Shown here one piece after another: positions 53,682 to 64,000 of a DNA stretch of 64,000 bases (position 1 is its first letter; every line of letters begins with the position of its first letter). The position numbers were made by a program, and so were the translations under genes. Source of the stretch: Sanderia malayensis. Lineage: Eukaryota; Cnidaria; Scyphozoa; Semaeostomeae; Pelagiidae. The stretch spans positions 1,984,001 through 2,048,000 of the forward strand of contig RQOL01000824.1 in the NCBI GenBank assembly GCA_013076295.1, written 5' to 3'. Below the pieces are notes generated by a model. The model did no database searches. It had not been told where the DNA came from and saw only the letters and a list, made by a program, of their open reading frames with translations.

Positions 53682-55640
53682 TCAAAATTCTAAGTCGGAT
53701 CCATCAGAGTCCCACCCTGATTCGATTTTATTCCCGTTGTTCAATTCAAAGTCAACTTCTACTTCATATTTCCAATTCTCATCTCCTGGCTTTATCCGAT
53801 GTTTTTCAAACCCTTCTGACATTTTCTCTTTCACTGCGTTCAATTCTTCGTCGTTCAGTTTATTCAAGTTCTCGCTTTCATAATTTGTTTTTGATTCCGA
53901 GGCTATGCCAATATTGCAGACACCATCTTGTAGTTTCTTGAGCAGTCTGTTCAACTGCATTCGTAAAGAGAGAAAAGAAGATTATTTAAAATTAGTCCAT
54001 CAAAACATTGCCACTAAACAACACACATTTTCAAAATAAGAAATTAACACTGACAGTAAGGAGTCCAGTTTCTTAAAGCATCAGCCAATTTCAGAAAGTT
54101 TTTCAAGACTTTCTTAAGATGGTTTTATCTTTTCTCAAAAATATTACGTGAACCAAACGATAAGGAAAACGACAAAAATAGCATAAGGCATCAATAACGA
54201 AAGCACCGTGTGAACAAAACAGTGGCTAAAATGACGAAAATGTTTAATTAAAAATAGTTTCAAAATTCCCAAGACAGAATATAAGATCGCGCTCTTTTTG
54301 ATCCAGATATGGATTACTGTGAAAAATAGTCAGAACAATGTTTCAGCTATTTAAAAATTATTTATACATTTACATTTAACCTGAACAATATTGGTGTACT
54401 TTAATTTTGATAACAGGATTTTCATTAAAAAAATAATGTGGATACAGGTATCACGAGAATTGTGGACATCTGTTCAAAAGTCTTGCTACACAACATATGA
54501 CATCAATTGGTCAATTAATTCTGTTTTTCAAACCAAGAAACAATTGAAATTGACCGGCAAGCAGAGCGCAAAGGACCGTGGGATGTTGTATTGTGTTCGG
54601 CTCGGCTCGGCACTGCACAGTCGGGGCTAACTGTGGGCAATGAGGCCGTGAAACAGTTGTGATGGTAATAATGAGCACAGATTTCAGGTGAAGAAATTAG
54701 CAGAGCCGATTCAAGGCCACACACAGGTTAATCTAAAGATTCACTTTAGCCGGAAAATATTCTCTGGGAACAACGAAACTGCCAATTGTCTTGTGCGGTT
54801 ATAAATTGAGTTGAATTGACAGGATCGTAATTGAGTTGAATTGACAGTTATTGTATCATAATCATAATTATAAAACAGATTACATGTTGAAAAATTCTGC
54901 AGCGCCAAAAATTTGCATCGCCGAAGGTGCAATGCTGTATGAACAGCATTTTTAGCATTATGCGTTGATAGATAATATATATAATGCTTGGTAATTTCTC
55001 TTATATAAAATTTTGAAATTATGTACTTAGCTATCAAAAACCAAGTACTAAACTTTCTTGCTATTTTGGGTTTTATTTGGAAATAAATTTCAATAATTTT
55101 ATACCTGGTTCTCTTTTATTCTTTTCAAGTATTTTCCATGATGAGTTTGCATTAAATCTTGTTTTATTTCGTCAATACTTAAAAAATAAAGCCAAAACCA
55201 TTATGCCACGCAACAAAAACAAAAGATAAATGTTCAACCAGTGTAGCCCCCTGATTCATCGAGAGGTTCACTAACAAGCCATTCTGCTATGGCAGGTACT
55301 CCGGGGGTTATAATTGTTACCTTGTATTTTCTTTGATATCTCGTACAGGAATCGACCTTCGGTGAAGCTTTCCTGTAAATAAAATAAAAATTCATCTTAG
55401 ATATAACGTCCCGAGAAAAAAGTTGCCTGCGGAGACTTTATTTGAATATAAAGATAATAAAACTTATAAACATATCTACTCCTCTCCTGGAAATTCAAAT
55501 TCTTAGGCCTATGAACTCCGACTTTTATTGGGCGCTTGGGAGCCTAAATATTGAAGCTTACCTTTATCGTTTATATAAAATAGAACTAATGTCGGTGGAT
55601 CTGTTTTTATACAGCATGTTTTTGGTGTAAAATTTTCCAT
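53682..55640 (-). CDS. CEP19: Centrosomal protein of 19 kDa
   Basis: CEP19 sits at the mother centriole with FGFR1OP/CEP350 and recruits RABL2B to start ciliary transport. Four exons join in frame to 158 aa (human 163-167): 55640-55562, 55372-55321, 55177-55105 and 53954-53682, with phases 1, 2 and 0. Conserved points are KTCCIKTDPPTLVLFY (human KCGIRFQPPAIILIY), RRSIPVRDI (human RQRIMPVRN), HHGKYL, ENLNKLNDEEL, YEVEVDF and the terminal GWDSDGSDLEF (human GWDTESADEF). The length, the motif order and the frame continuity across all four exons support the call. The gene is head-to-head with the ARHGEF10-like gene, with 484 bases between start codons. Confidence 0.93.
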
Positions 55641-56124
55641 CCCAAATGTTCCCAGAAGTACAACCTCCTCGACAGCGGATACAAATTCATGTCAACTCAA
55701 CAACACATTGTTCAAGAATTTAGATCATGGACCACATAAACATATCAATATTAATTCCATACATGCGTTAAGGAGCTCTATGAACTAGTGCCAAGAGGAA
55801 TCGATGAATGCCAAGAGGTAATCATGTGATACGAAAGTTGAAATTCCTTGGAAGTGTTTTGTTGGCAATTGAGTAATCTTCGCATTTTTACTGTTTCGAC
55901 ATTTATTTCGCAATTTATCCCGTCAGGTGAGCACTTTATTATATTTAACACACTTAGAATAATGCCTATTTACATATGAGGTTGAATTTAATTCAGTCAT
56001 ATGTACTTTGAGAGTAAATTTTCTCTACGCCATTCGTACGTAGGCCACGCTCTATTATTTTCATTCCACACGTAAAATGTAAAATCGTTGCAGCTTGAGC
56101 TAATTAAGTTGAGTGTTTTGCAGG

Positions 56125-59100
56125 ATGAACAGTAATTATGCTGATGATAATTTTGAGAAACTTGAAAAGCAATCTCAAGGTCCCAAAATAAGTGAGTATG
56201 ATCAAAATTCAAAATTTACTCGGTGTTGGGTTTGCTAAATCAGGAAGTAATTTGTATTGGTTGGGTCAGTTGCTCTGTAAATTTGTTTAATTTGTTGAAA
56301 TTTGTTCAAGGTGATATCACAAATGATTTACCGGATTTCTATGTGAAGCCCAAAGAAACTGAAACATCAACCACTTCAGCAGATGATAAGCAAAACATCT
56401 CTGAACAAACTTACGATTCCGTTTACTCCGAAGGAAAAACCGAGCAAACATATGATTCAGTGAGCCCTCATGATGATGATAATGAATATCACGAGTTTGT
56501 CGGAGGAGAACCAATTGAAGTAGATACACATACTTTGGTCCGAAGTGCCAAAAAACAGCTTTTCACTCGAGATCCAGAACTTCGAGGGAGCATGGTGGGG
56601 ATGAAGGAAGGAGTTCCCGGTATTTACAGTGGCTACGAGAGAAAAGAAAGACCTTACAGCAAGTTGGAACGAACTAGTATGTCTACCTTTGTGTATCTGA
56701 ATGCTCAAACCATCTCCATCCCGGTTGAACTTTTGTTAGATTCAATGGCACAGCATTCCTCCACAGTTCTCTGTCCATAAAATATGAATATTCATTGACA
56801 CTGGATTGCTGTTTCAGTTGTTAAACAACTTTTATCAATATCGGCCTGGTTGATATAAACCCTTGCTCCCAGAAATTCTGGATGTATTGGTTGACAGCTT
56901 TTAGCTTGTGGTTCTGGCTCTGGCAGTATGTGGTTTAAACAAGTGAAGGCATAGCCCCAAGGATTGAACCTAGTGCTTTAGCCACCAGTAGGCCACACCA
57001 TTGTTTAATTATTACCTTGATTTCATCAGTCGATTCAAGGTTTATCTACCACACACATCAATACAGAGAATCTAGTGGAAGTTGAATGCAGTATCCCCCT
57101 GACTTTACTTATTCATGTACTGAGTTCCATCATAGCTATGTGGGCTACAAGGGGTATCTCTATAATACAATTACGTTTTTGTTTTGTTATGAGCTGTGCC
57201 ACAAAACTTGTAATTACCCGTACAGTACCCCCTGAAATGGCCTGATTTGTATTGGACTCTTTAAGAGACGCAGGGTGTCATGACTGTGATCTGATTCTTG
57301 CTACTTTTATGTCTCAAGGTAGTGAATCTTCAAGTGATTCGAATCCTGTCCGCCCTCCACGGAGACCAAGATTGAAGAGCGATCCTTCAACCCAGAAGAG
57401 CAGTAAAGATTATGATAAACTATGGGCTGTCAACAAGACCAAATGTAATACAAATTATGATGATGATGATGATGAGCATGTTTATTCCTTGCTTGGGGAG
57501 GCTGCTGGTGAAGGGGACGGTGGTAAAATCGAAGATGGAATTATTTTTAGCAGCAGACCAATCAAGGATATTGATAAATTGTCTGATGATAGAAAAGATA
57601 ATCTCTTGACTCCTGGTAAGTCTATATACATACTAATATCATCTATACAAAGCTGGAAGCTAAAACTGAGTCCAGTGAAAATACTGATAATGGTGTACTA
57701 AGGGGAAATTGTATGCTATGAAGCAGTTCATCAAGGGACAAGATGTTTTGCTTGCTATTATGAGGGGACACTTTTAATAATGATGATGGTAATACATTAA
57801 TCTTTTATAGAGAGGGGACTGAAACAATGACCCTAATTGACTGATTAAGCAAACATGTTTGAATAAACGCCTAAAATAGGGACAAGGCAATGAATGGCTG
57901 TATCATTATTTATACATGGTTTTGTTTCCATAGTTACGAAGGATAGGCCGCTGAGCACGGTTGTATTTCCAGTCTCCCCTGTTGAAGAAGCCTCGGGTTC
58001 AGACTCAGACTGGGGCTCAGACTTCGATGACGTCAGTGGTGATTTTAATGATAATAATGATGATGATCTATACGAAGTCGTTGGTGATATGTCGCAGAAG
58101 ATGTCAAGCAATGTAAGTCCTTTTTTGAGATTTTTTAAAATTGCGGGATTTAAAATTTATTTTCAAGGACGATGTTTGATCGAGTTTTGTTTTTTCGTAG
58201 CGTGATTCGGTTGTCAATGCGCTGACGACAGTTCGAGAGCAAGCAGAAGAAGCTTTGAAGACGAAGCCACATTTCAGAGGGAAGCCACTTCCCCCTATTC
58301 CAACCCAACCGCCCCCACCACCGTTGCCTCCTTTACCACCAATACCGTTTGATAGCAACTCGTTGACCGAACAAGATGATGGTAAGCAACAACTCTTTGT
58401 GAACATATTTTGTCTATTTGTGTTTTCTGAGTAAATGGAATTTTAGACAATTGAACGGTAATAGCAAACCTGCAAATGTGTTGTTAGCACGAATGCTATA
58501 AATGATGTCAAATTTGATTTTTGTTACAGATTCACTTCATTATGTTGACATTGGATTTGATGGCCAAACCTTGCAACACCCTTCGATGCCAATTCTGAAT
58601 TCCGATGCCACTGAAGACCAGGTATATATGTTTATTATGCAGCTTCTCACTGATAGCACTAGCCCCCCTGCTTCAACTTTATTTTCACTTGTAAATCAAG
58701 TATAATTACCTGTTCTGCCGGGCCTCAGTCGAGTAAGTTAAGGTGATAAGACAGTTTTATGGAGCCGGGATTGATCGATTTACTTTTTCACGCGTATAGG
58801 TGAAAAGATATCAGATTATCAAGTATATATTAGAAAATGAGAAAGCTTATATGGTTACATTGCATAGTCTTATCCAGGTTTGCTTTGATTCGATTTTGCT
58901 TGTTTTCTTTTTTTTATTCCGTTCTTCCTCTTCCTTTCCTTCCTCTCTCCTTCCTCTTCTTTCCTTCTCCTTCCTTTCTTCCCCCTCTTCGTTGTTCTTT
59001 TTTCTCCCTTCCCTTTCATCTCAGTCTATAAATTTCGAACATATCACTTCACGTAGGACTACGAGCGTCCATTAAGAGACAAGAAAATCATCAGTCAGGA

Positions 59101-62100
59101 GAGTGTGCGTGTCATCTTCCAACATCTGCAAGAAATCGAGCAATGCCATCAACTGTTTAACATGGCTCTCTGTGCACGTATGGATGATTGGGACATTACT
59201 CCCAAAATTGGTGACATCATCTATGCCTCAGTAAGTATCGATTATCCTATTACCAATGAAACCTTTCTCGTGAGAGACAGAGACATCTGTACTCAAGGCA
59301 AAGGAAGCGATATCTAAGGAGACTAAGGAGGTTTGAATAAAAGCAAGAAGAGATATCATGCATGAAATGCTGAAACTGTAGTGCTCATAGTTGCTGAAAT
59401 GCTTCAACTTCCTTCAATGGGCTGCTAGCGTTATATGGAGCTATCAACACTCGAAGGATATCTTACATTTTTGCCCAGATTCAAAGCTCGCATGCTAGTT
59501 AGTTAGGCTATCGAGCCCGAAGTTTCACGAGTCATGCCTCGACCCCTACGAAAAGGAATTCTATTTCGTTATTTCAAGATTCTATTTCAAAGGAAAGTAT
59601 ACCCTTTTTGATTATTCACAAATTGTTCTTTGCAGTTCTCAAATTCCATGGTGCTGAAAGCATACAGCAACTACGTGAAAAACTTCACCAAAGCAATGGA
59701 AGTTGTCAAACACACATGCCGGTTGGTTCCATCGTTCCTGAAATTTCTCAAGGTGAGCATCTTCAATCTTCTAATTTGGTCTTTCTAATTGTTTCTGCTT
59801 CTACGCCAAGCTCAACTCTACATTTATAAACCAGCCCCTGATCTTTCTTGTTTGCCCCATGATAAGAAAAGTATCTCCCTCGTAACGTCGCATTCATAAA
59901 CACTCCTGTTCATGGCATGATCAACTTTTATTTTTATTATTCACGCAGGCTCGCCTTAGCAAGTCTCCTAGTCGTCAGACGTTCTATGATTTGCTGAAGA
60001 AACCGCTGGTCAGGTTTCCTCAATTAGTTGTCCTTCTTCAGGTAAATACAATTGAGGAATACTTTTTAAATTTATGCTCATCATATAGGTTTTACATAAT
60101 TATCATAATGAACTCATAATTAACTGAACATTTTTTATAAATATTCTAATTTTTGTCGAGGCTGAATATTCTTAAATTTTTTGATTTTGAACCTGAAGTT
60201 ATGTTTAACCCGACCTTGTTTTGCTTTGTAAGAGGGCTCAGATAAGCAAAACTTCTTAGTCCTGATGAAGGTTGAGTCTGGCTTTATTCTGGCATTGTTC
60301 TTGAATTTTAAAGAATTTGACCCTCAATATATACTTTGAATTGTATCCTAATAAAAATAGTTTGCAATGTTGTTTTATTTGATTGTATTTTAGGAGCTAT
60401 TGAGAGTGACATCAATTGATCATTGTGATAGAATGTCCCTTCAAATGGCCTTGACACAACTGGAGTGTTTGTCTGAATTGATTTGCGAGAAAAGAAGAGA
60501 CATCGAAATGAGATACAGAGTGTCACAACTCGATAGATACTTTTCAGGTTTATCAAAGGTATGATTCTTCATCCATCTCATACCCCCGTCTCTTTTTATA
60601 CTTGTCATGGAATATCGATATGGATTATTCGTTTAACACGGGGGTATCATGCGTGATCATGCCTCATCCTATTACTTACAACAATAGTAGGCAAAAGTTC
60701 TGGGACACTAATGAGAACTAACAATTAATTCCCGTGAATTATCAATTTACTAAATGTTTCTTTTGGATTTCTTTTAGCCTTTGTTTTCAACGAAACGCTA
60801 CCTTGTTCGCCATGACAACATGTTGTTATGTGTGAGTATACCTTGAGCATTATCGACACATAATGCCAGGCCACCTCATGGATATGATTATTTTTATGTG
60901 GTTCATTTGTTGCTCTTATTACGGGTTTCACTGTGCTACATACAAAGAAACCCACTTGTAATTGTTGCTATATTCTGTATTTCTAATCCTTGAAACTAAT
61001 TATTTCTTACAGAAAGTTGTTGATGGTCAAGTTGTGAAAACTAAACTCCGCAGACTGTTTTTATTATCAGATCTTCTTGTTTGCGCCAGCATGGTGAACA
61101 GGTAAGTTTTTTATTTTCTTCTTTTTAATTTTCTTTTACTTTCATCATCTTCATCTTTTGGTTTGCTTTTTTATCTTCTTCATCTAATTCTTTTTCATGT
61201 TCTTTTATCTTCTTTGTATTCTGTTTTTTGTTTTCTTTTATTTTTCATCATCTTCGTCTTTTTTTGCTTTTGATCTTTTTCATCTTCTTTTTCATTTTCT
61301 CCCATCTTCTTCGTCTTCATTTTCTTGTTTTCTTTTATTTTTCATCATCTCCATGTTTTTCTTTTTTATTTCCTTCGTCTCCTCTTGCCTTCTACTTTTT
61401 CTTCATTTTCTCTTATTTCCTCATCTCCTTCTTCTACCATCATCATTTAAAACAGTACAGTGCATTTCTTCCCATCCCCCTTCATCTCCACCTTATCATC
61501 TTCCTTTTCTTGTAGATCAAAAGCCGTTAATAAATTATCAAAGAAACGATATCGTGTCAAATGGTGTGTTCCAGTTGCTGAAGTCGATATTGTGGATGTC
61601 GGATCTGGAATTCTTGTGAACATCGACAACAAAACAACAACAACCATTAGATACACACATCCAGGTGCATGTTCTCGAAATCTTTTATCCTCTAATTATT
61701 ATTATTATTATTATTTATTTAATTATACTTCTTCCTATTTCTTCAACTGCTTATTCTTTTACATCTTTCTATATTAATTATTTTCCTTTTTCCTCTATCA
61801 ATTGTTCCTTTTCGTCATTGTTACTGTTATTCTTAAACTTCTTCAATTATTTTTGCTTCTTCTATCAATTACTTCTTTTCTTTATTTCCTGCTGTTACTC
61901 TTCATCTTCTTTATTTAAGAAGATGAGGAGTAACATTTTTCTTTTCAACTTGAACATATTTGTGTTTGTGTGTTGAGTGATTGTCATAATAAGAATAGAA
62001 GTTATCATAGCAGGAGTGTTTATGAGTGCAATGTTTCGAGAGAGATACTTCTCTTATTATCGTGAATATGTTTGTGTTTGTCTGTTCAGTGATTGTCATA

Positions 62101-62424
62101 ATAAGATTAGAAGTCTATCATAACCTATATAATCTATCATCACCGGAGTGTTTATGAGTGCAATGCTCCAAAGATACTTCTCTCATCATAATCTTCTTGT
62201 AGTTCTTCCTTTAACTGCTTCTTCTCACAATTTTTGCTCATTTTCTTTTTCTCTACTATCTTCATCGATTCCATAAATCAAAGCCAAATTGTTTTTTGTA
62301 TCCAGTCTCAAGTCCTCGTCCCGGTGGAAAAGATCTTCAGGAAGAACTTGAAACATTGCAACACGACCTGGCTGTAATTGGTCAGATTGCAGGCCTTGTT
62401 GGAACATTGCGCAAGAAATACGAA
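56125..62424 (+). CDS. ARHGEF10: Rho guanine nucleotide exchange factor, ARHGEF10-like (3' end outside)
   Basis: ARHGEF10 proteins activate RhoA-type GTPases through a DH domain. Fifteen exons join in frame: 56125-56191, 56311-56676, 57319-57615, 57934-58112, 58201-58381, 58530-58621, 58800-58877, 59057-59230, 59636-59752, 59949-60041, 60394-60558, 60778-60831, 61013-61101, 61516-61664 and 62306-62424. The acidic N-terminal half has EQTYDSV twice and a proline run (PPIPTQPPPPPLPPLPP). The DH domain begins at RYQIIKYILENEKAY and includes FSNSMVLKAYSNYV and KKPLVRFPQLVVLLQ. The PH-like part has KTKLRRLFLLSDLLVCA and YRVKWCVPV, and the exon at 62306 has LQHDLAVIGQIAGLVG. This order matches vertebrate ARHGEF10. 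The WD40-like C-terminal half must lie beyond the window, because the last visible exon ends at a donor (GTAAGT). The ATG at 56125 has an in-frame stop 12 bases upstream but also an acceptor-like TTTTGCAG, so an upstream exon is possible. Confidence 0.92.
56955..57003 (-). repeat. tRNA-like A/B-box sequence in ARHGEF10-like intron 2
   Basis: On the minus strand GTGTGGCCTACTGGTGGCT (A-box-like) is followed by AGCACTAGGTTCAATCC, which contains a good B box (GGTTCAATCC, 56970-56961). The short spacing (about 20 bases) is less than in a real tRNA, so this is best read as a degenerate SINE head. Confidence 0.5.
58905..59030. repeat. Pyrimidine tract in ARHGEF10-like intron 7
   Basis: About 120 bases almost purely of C and T on the plus strand (TTCC/CTTC/TTTC repeats), preceding the acceptor at 59056. 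Similar TTC-rich tracts lie in intron 13 (about 61105-61440) and in intron 14 (about 61735-61915). Confidence 0.8.
61963..62190. repeat. Two-copy direct repeat in ARHGEF10-like intron 14
   Basis: GTGTTTGTGTGTTGAGTGAT (61963) and GTGTTTGTCTGTTCAGTGAT (about 62073) begin two copies of about 100 bases. Each continues with TGTCATAATAAGA, then AGTGTTTATGAGTGCAATG and GATACTTCTCT. The same GTGTTTATGAGT...CTCTCATCATCA pattern recurs at about 32480-32523 in a WDR70 intron, so the unit is a dispersed repeat duplicated here. Confidence 0.7.
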
Positions 62425-62520
62425 GTAAGTCAAATATTCATACATTTCTCATCATAATATTTAAATAAGTACATTACCCACTGTATTCTTACAAAATTTC
62501 TGTTAATTTTAACGAGTGTT

Positions 62521-63867
62521 TTAGTTTTCGACGGGGGTCCTGTTACTTGATTTTCTTTTCATTTTTTTACCAACATGTCTTCCCTCGTGTCTTCTGAGAT
62601 CGACTTTTCTGAAAAATGCTCTGTCACATTTGACACACTTGAATGGGCGAATACCCATGTGTCTGCGCATGTGCGTGAGCATGTTTGACGATTGGCTGAA
62701 ATGTCGTCCGCACTTTTCGCACTTGTATGGCTTCCTTCCGCTGTGCATCAAACCGTGTTTCTTCAAATCGGACTTTCTCAGAAATTTCTTGTTGCATATA
62801 GCACAAAGATGTGGTTTCAGATCTGTGTGGATGAATTTATGCGTAGCCAAGCTAGACCGGCGCTTAAAGCTCTTACTGCATATATGGCATGCATACGGTC
62901 TATCGCTGGAGACCTGTTTTTTCTCTTCGGGTTGGAAACCATTGCTCAAGCAAACCAATGCTTCTCGTCTATCATCCTCAACTTTATCATCATCATTATT
63001 ATCATCACCATTATTATCATCGTCATTATGACCATCATAATTGATCTCGTTTCCACTTTTTTCGTTATCCGTTGCTCTATCCTTGAATTTCTTCTCGACA
63101 ACCTCGTTATCATGTGTCGGCCTCGTTTTGCTACGACTTCCATCCGCTTCATTAACATTTCGTTGATGATCAACCACGAACGATTCTCTCCATTGCCCTT
63201 GTCCATCTCTTGCTGTGGCATTCGCGTGGCCCGCGGGATGCCGCGTACGGCACGACAACTCGCAACTTTCTACCAATCTCTGATGATTCTCATACCAATA
63301 TTGTTGTTGATACCGAACCACGTGCTCTCCTCTTGCTATTTCATGTCGCAACAATGATGTAGGATTAACGTGCTTCCACGGTGCGTGATAATCATAGTAA
63401 TGCTTACAATAACACCAGTATGGTTGGCTTTCCAAGAATGCCTGACCAATTGGTTCTTTTGCCACATCGTCATCATGTACTCTTACGTTTGGCATGCATA
63501 TCGGCCAGTTATAACCTGTTAATAAACCATTTCTTTTGACTGATAACTCGCTTTCTTGTTTTGCAATCGTGTTCAATTTTCTATTCGTATCAGCAAGTGT
63601 ATTTTCCTCCGTCAGCATACCTGCTCCGTTGATTGACGCATCCGACCATTCACTTGCCATATAAGGTCTTTTGATTGACACATTCGACTCTTCTGCTACC
63701 GTATATGGTACCTTGATTGGCAGATTCGATCTTGCTTCGTCATCTGATTCGATGATTTGAATCGGTCTCCATATTCGATGTGCTTTTGCAGGGATGAGCG
63801 GTTCGACTGAGGTCGAACCCGAAGCTGTACCATCCATAGTTTGAATGCTACCTAATCGATAAAACAT
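62521..63867 (-). CDS. GFI1: GFI1/Senseless-type C2H2 zinc-finger protein, nested in ARHGEF10-like intron
   Basis: A single frame of 448 aa. Residues about 325-431 hold four C2H2 fingers spaced by 5-residue linkers. Their helices read KRRSSLATHKFIH, LRKSDLKKHGLMH, SQSSNMLTHMRRH and FRKVDLRRHEGRH. These match, in order, fingers 3-6 of vertebrate GFI1 and the four fingers of fly Senseless (RSSTLSTH, QKSDMKKH, SQSSNLITH, RKVDLRRH). This family represses transcription in sensory, neural and blood lineages. An acidic Asp/Asn run (about residues 275-300) precedes the fingers. The N-terminal half is unlike any domain I know, and the SNAG motif expected at the extreme N-terminus is absent. An acceptor-like ATTAG lies near the first ATG (63867), so an upstream exon carrying SNAG may lie beyond the right edge. 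The gene sits on the opposite strand inside the intron after the ARHGEF10-like exon 15. Confidence 0.87.
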   Translation of the reverse strand: MFYRLGSIQTMDGTASGSTSVEPLIPAKAHRIWRPIQIIESDDEARSNLPIKVPYTVAEESNVSIKRPYMASEWSDASINGAGMLTEENTLADTNRKLNTIAKQESELSVKRNGLLTGYNWPICMPNVRVHDDDVAKEPIGQAFLESQPYWCYCKHYYDYHAPWKHVNPTSLLRHEIARGEHVVRYQQQYWYENHQRLVESCELSCRTRHPAGHANATARDGQGQWRESFVVDHQRNVNEADGSRSKTRPTHDNEVVEKKFKDRATDNEKSGNEINYDGHNDDDNNGDDNNDDDKVEDDRREALVCLSNGFQPEEKKQVSSDRPYACHICSKSFKRRSSLATHKFIHTDLKPHLCAICNKKFLRKSDLKKHGLMHSGRKPYKCEKCGRHFSQSSNMLTHMRRHMGIRPFKCVKCDRAFFRKVDLRRHEGRHVGKKMKRKSSNRTPVEN

Positions 63868-64000
63868 AAAGTCTTGTCTATTAAAATATGCAATTGCAAT
63901 GTTTATATATGAAATACGAAGCTATTTCGAAGCTATTTTTGTTTTGAAGAGATGCCGTAGAAGCACAGAAGGGGGAAGACCGATTGTTTGTGGTTCTAAG
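63868..64000. other. Right edge, nothing seen
   Basis: No exon of the ARHGEF10-like gene and no SNAG-coding sequence of the zinc-finger gene could be found in these last bases on either strand. Confidence 0.5.

Noticed and set aside
58905..59075. Phe/Ser/Leu-rich frames in the pyrimidine tract
   Set aside because: Produced by the TTC/CTT repeats of an intron. The flanking exons join in frame without them.
62630..63357. Plus-strand frames of 133 and 221 codons opposite the zinc-finger gene
   Set aside because: Antisense shadows of the C2H2 coding region. The minus frame has complete Cys2-His2 spacing.

Overview
This is an animal nuclear window, with about 60% A+T by eye. The evidence is spliceosomal introns with GT/AG borders, several genes typical of metazoans (CAPZB, WDR70, PIGP, SKI, CEP19, ARHGEF10 and GFI1 families), telomere-type TTAGGG motifs, a non-LTR retrotransposon and many small inverted-repeat elements. 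Intron positions fall cleanly inside proteins that align well with vertebrate orthologues from memory, so the species is probably an intron-conserving invertebrate, for example a cnidarian. The sequence alone does not fix the species. There is no bacterial or CRISPR-like content.

Layout. 0-2.2 kb: a possible first coding exon of a minus-strand gene leaving the window, then PIGP (minus, 4 exons). 3.3-11.3 kb: two related single-exon minus-strand genes of an unrecognised family, separated by a CR1/jockey-like LINE. 14.0-16.7 kb: CAPZB (minus, 8 exons). 17.2-18.3 kb: a composite repeat made of a tRNA-like head plus a TTAGGG-bearing minisatellite. 18.6-22.5 kb: a PTB-SH2 adaptor resembling SH2D5 (plus, 9 exons). 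24.4-34.3 kb: WDR70 (minus, 24 exons reconstructed, 648 aa), with introns full of tandem and inverted repeats. 34.7-35.6 kb: a second copy of the composite repeat. 35.8-37.3 kb: a single-exon PXYLP1-like phosphatase (plus). 37.3-46.7 kb: gene-poor and rich in DNA-transposon relics, including an element nested in another. 46.8-49.1 kb: a single-exon SKI/SnoN gene (plus). 49.1-53.7 kb: gene-poor. 53.7-55.6 kb: CEP19 (minus, 4 exons). 56.1 kb to beyond the right edge: an ARHGEF10-like RhoGEF (plus, 15 exons visible), with a GFI1/Senseless-type zinc-finger gene on the opposite strand inside one of its introns.

Three head-to-head pairs stand out: CAPZB/SH2D5-like, WDR70/PXYLP1-like and CEP19/ARHGEF10-like. 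The first two intergenic gaps each hold one copy of the same tRNA-head plus TTAGGG-minisatellite element in the same orientation. The genes do not form one pathway. They cover GPI-anchor synthesis, actin capping, tyrosine-kinase signalling, DNA-damage-linked WD40 function, proteoglycan synthesis, SMAD repression, cilium/centrosome and Rho activation. All exon models are hand-built from splice signals and reading-frame continuity, with no transcript evidence. All homology calls rest on recognition of motifs, not on a search.
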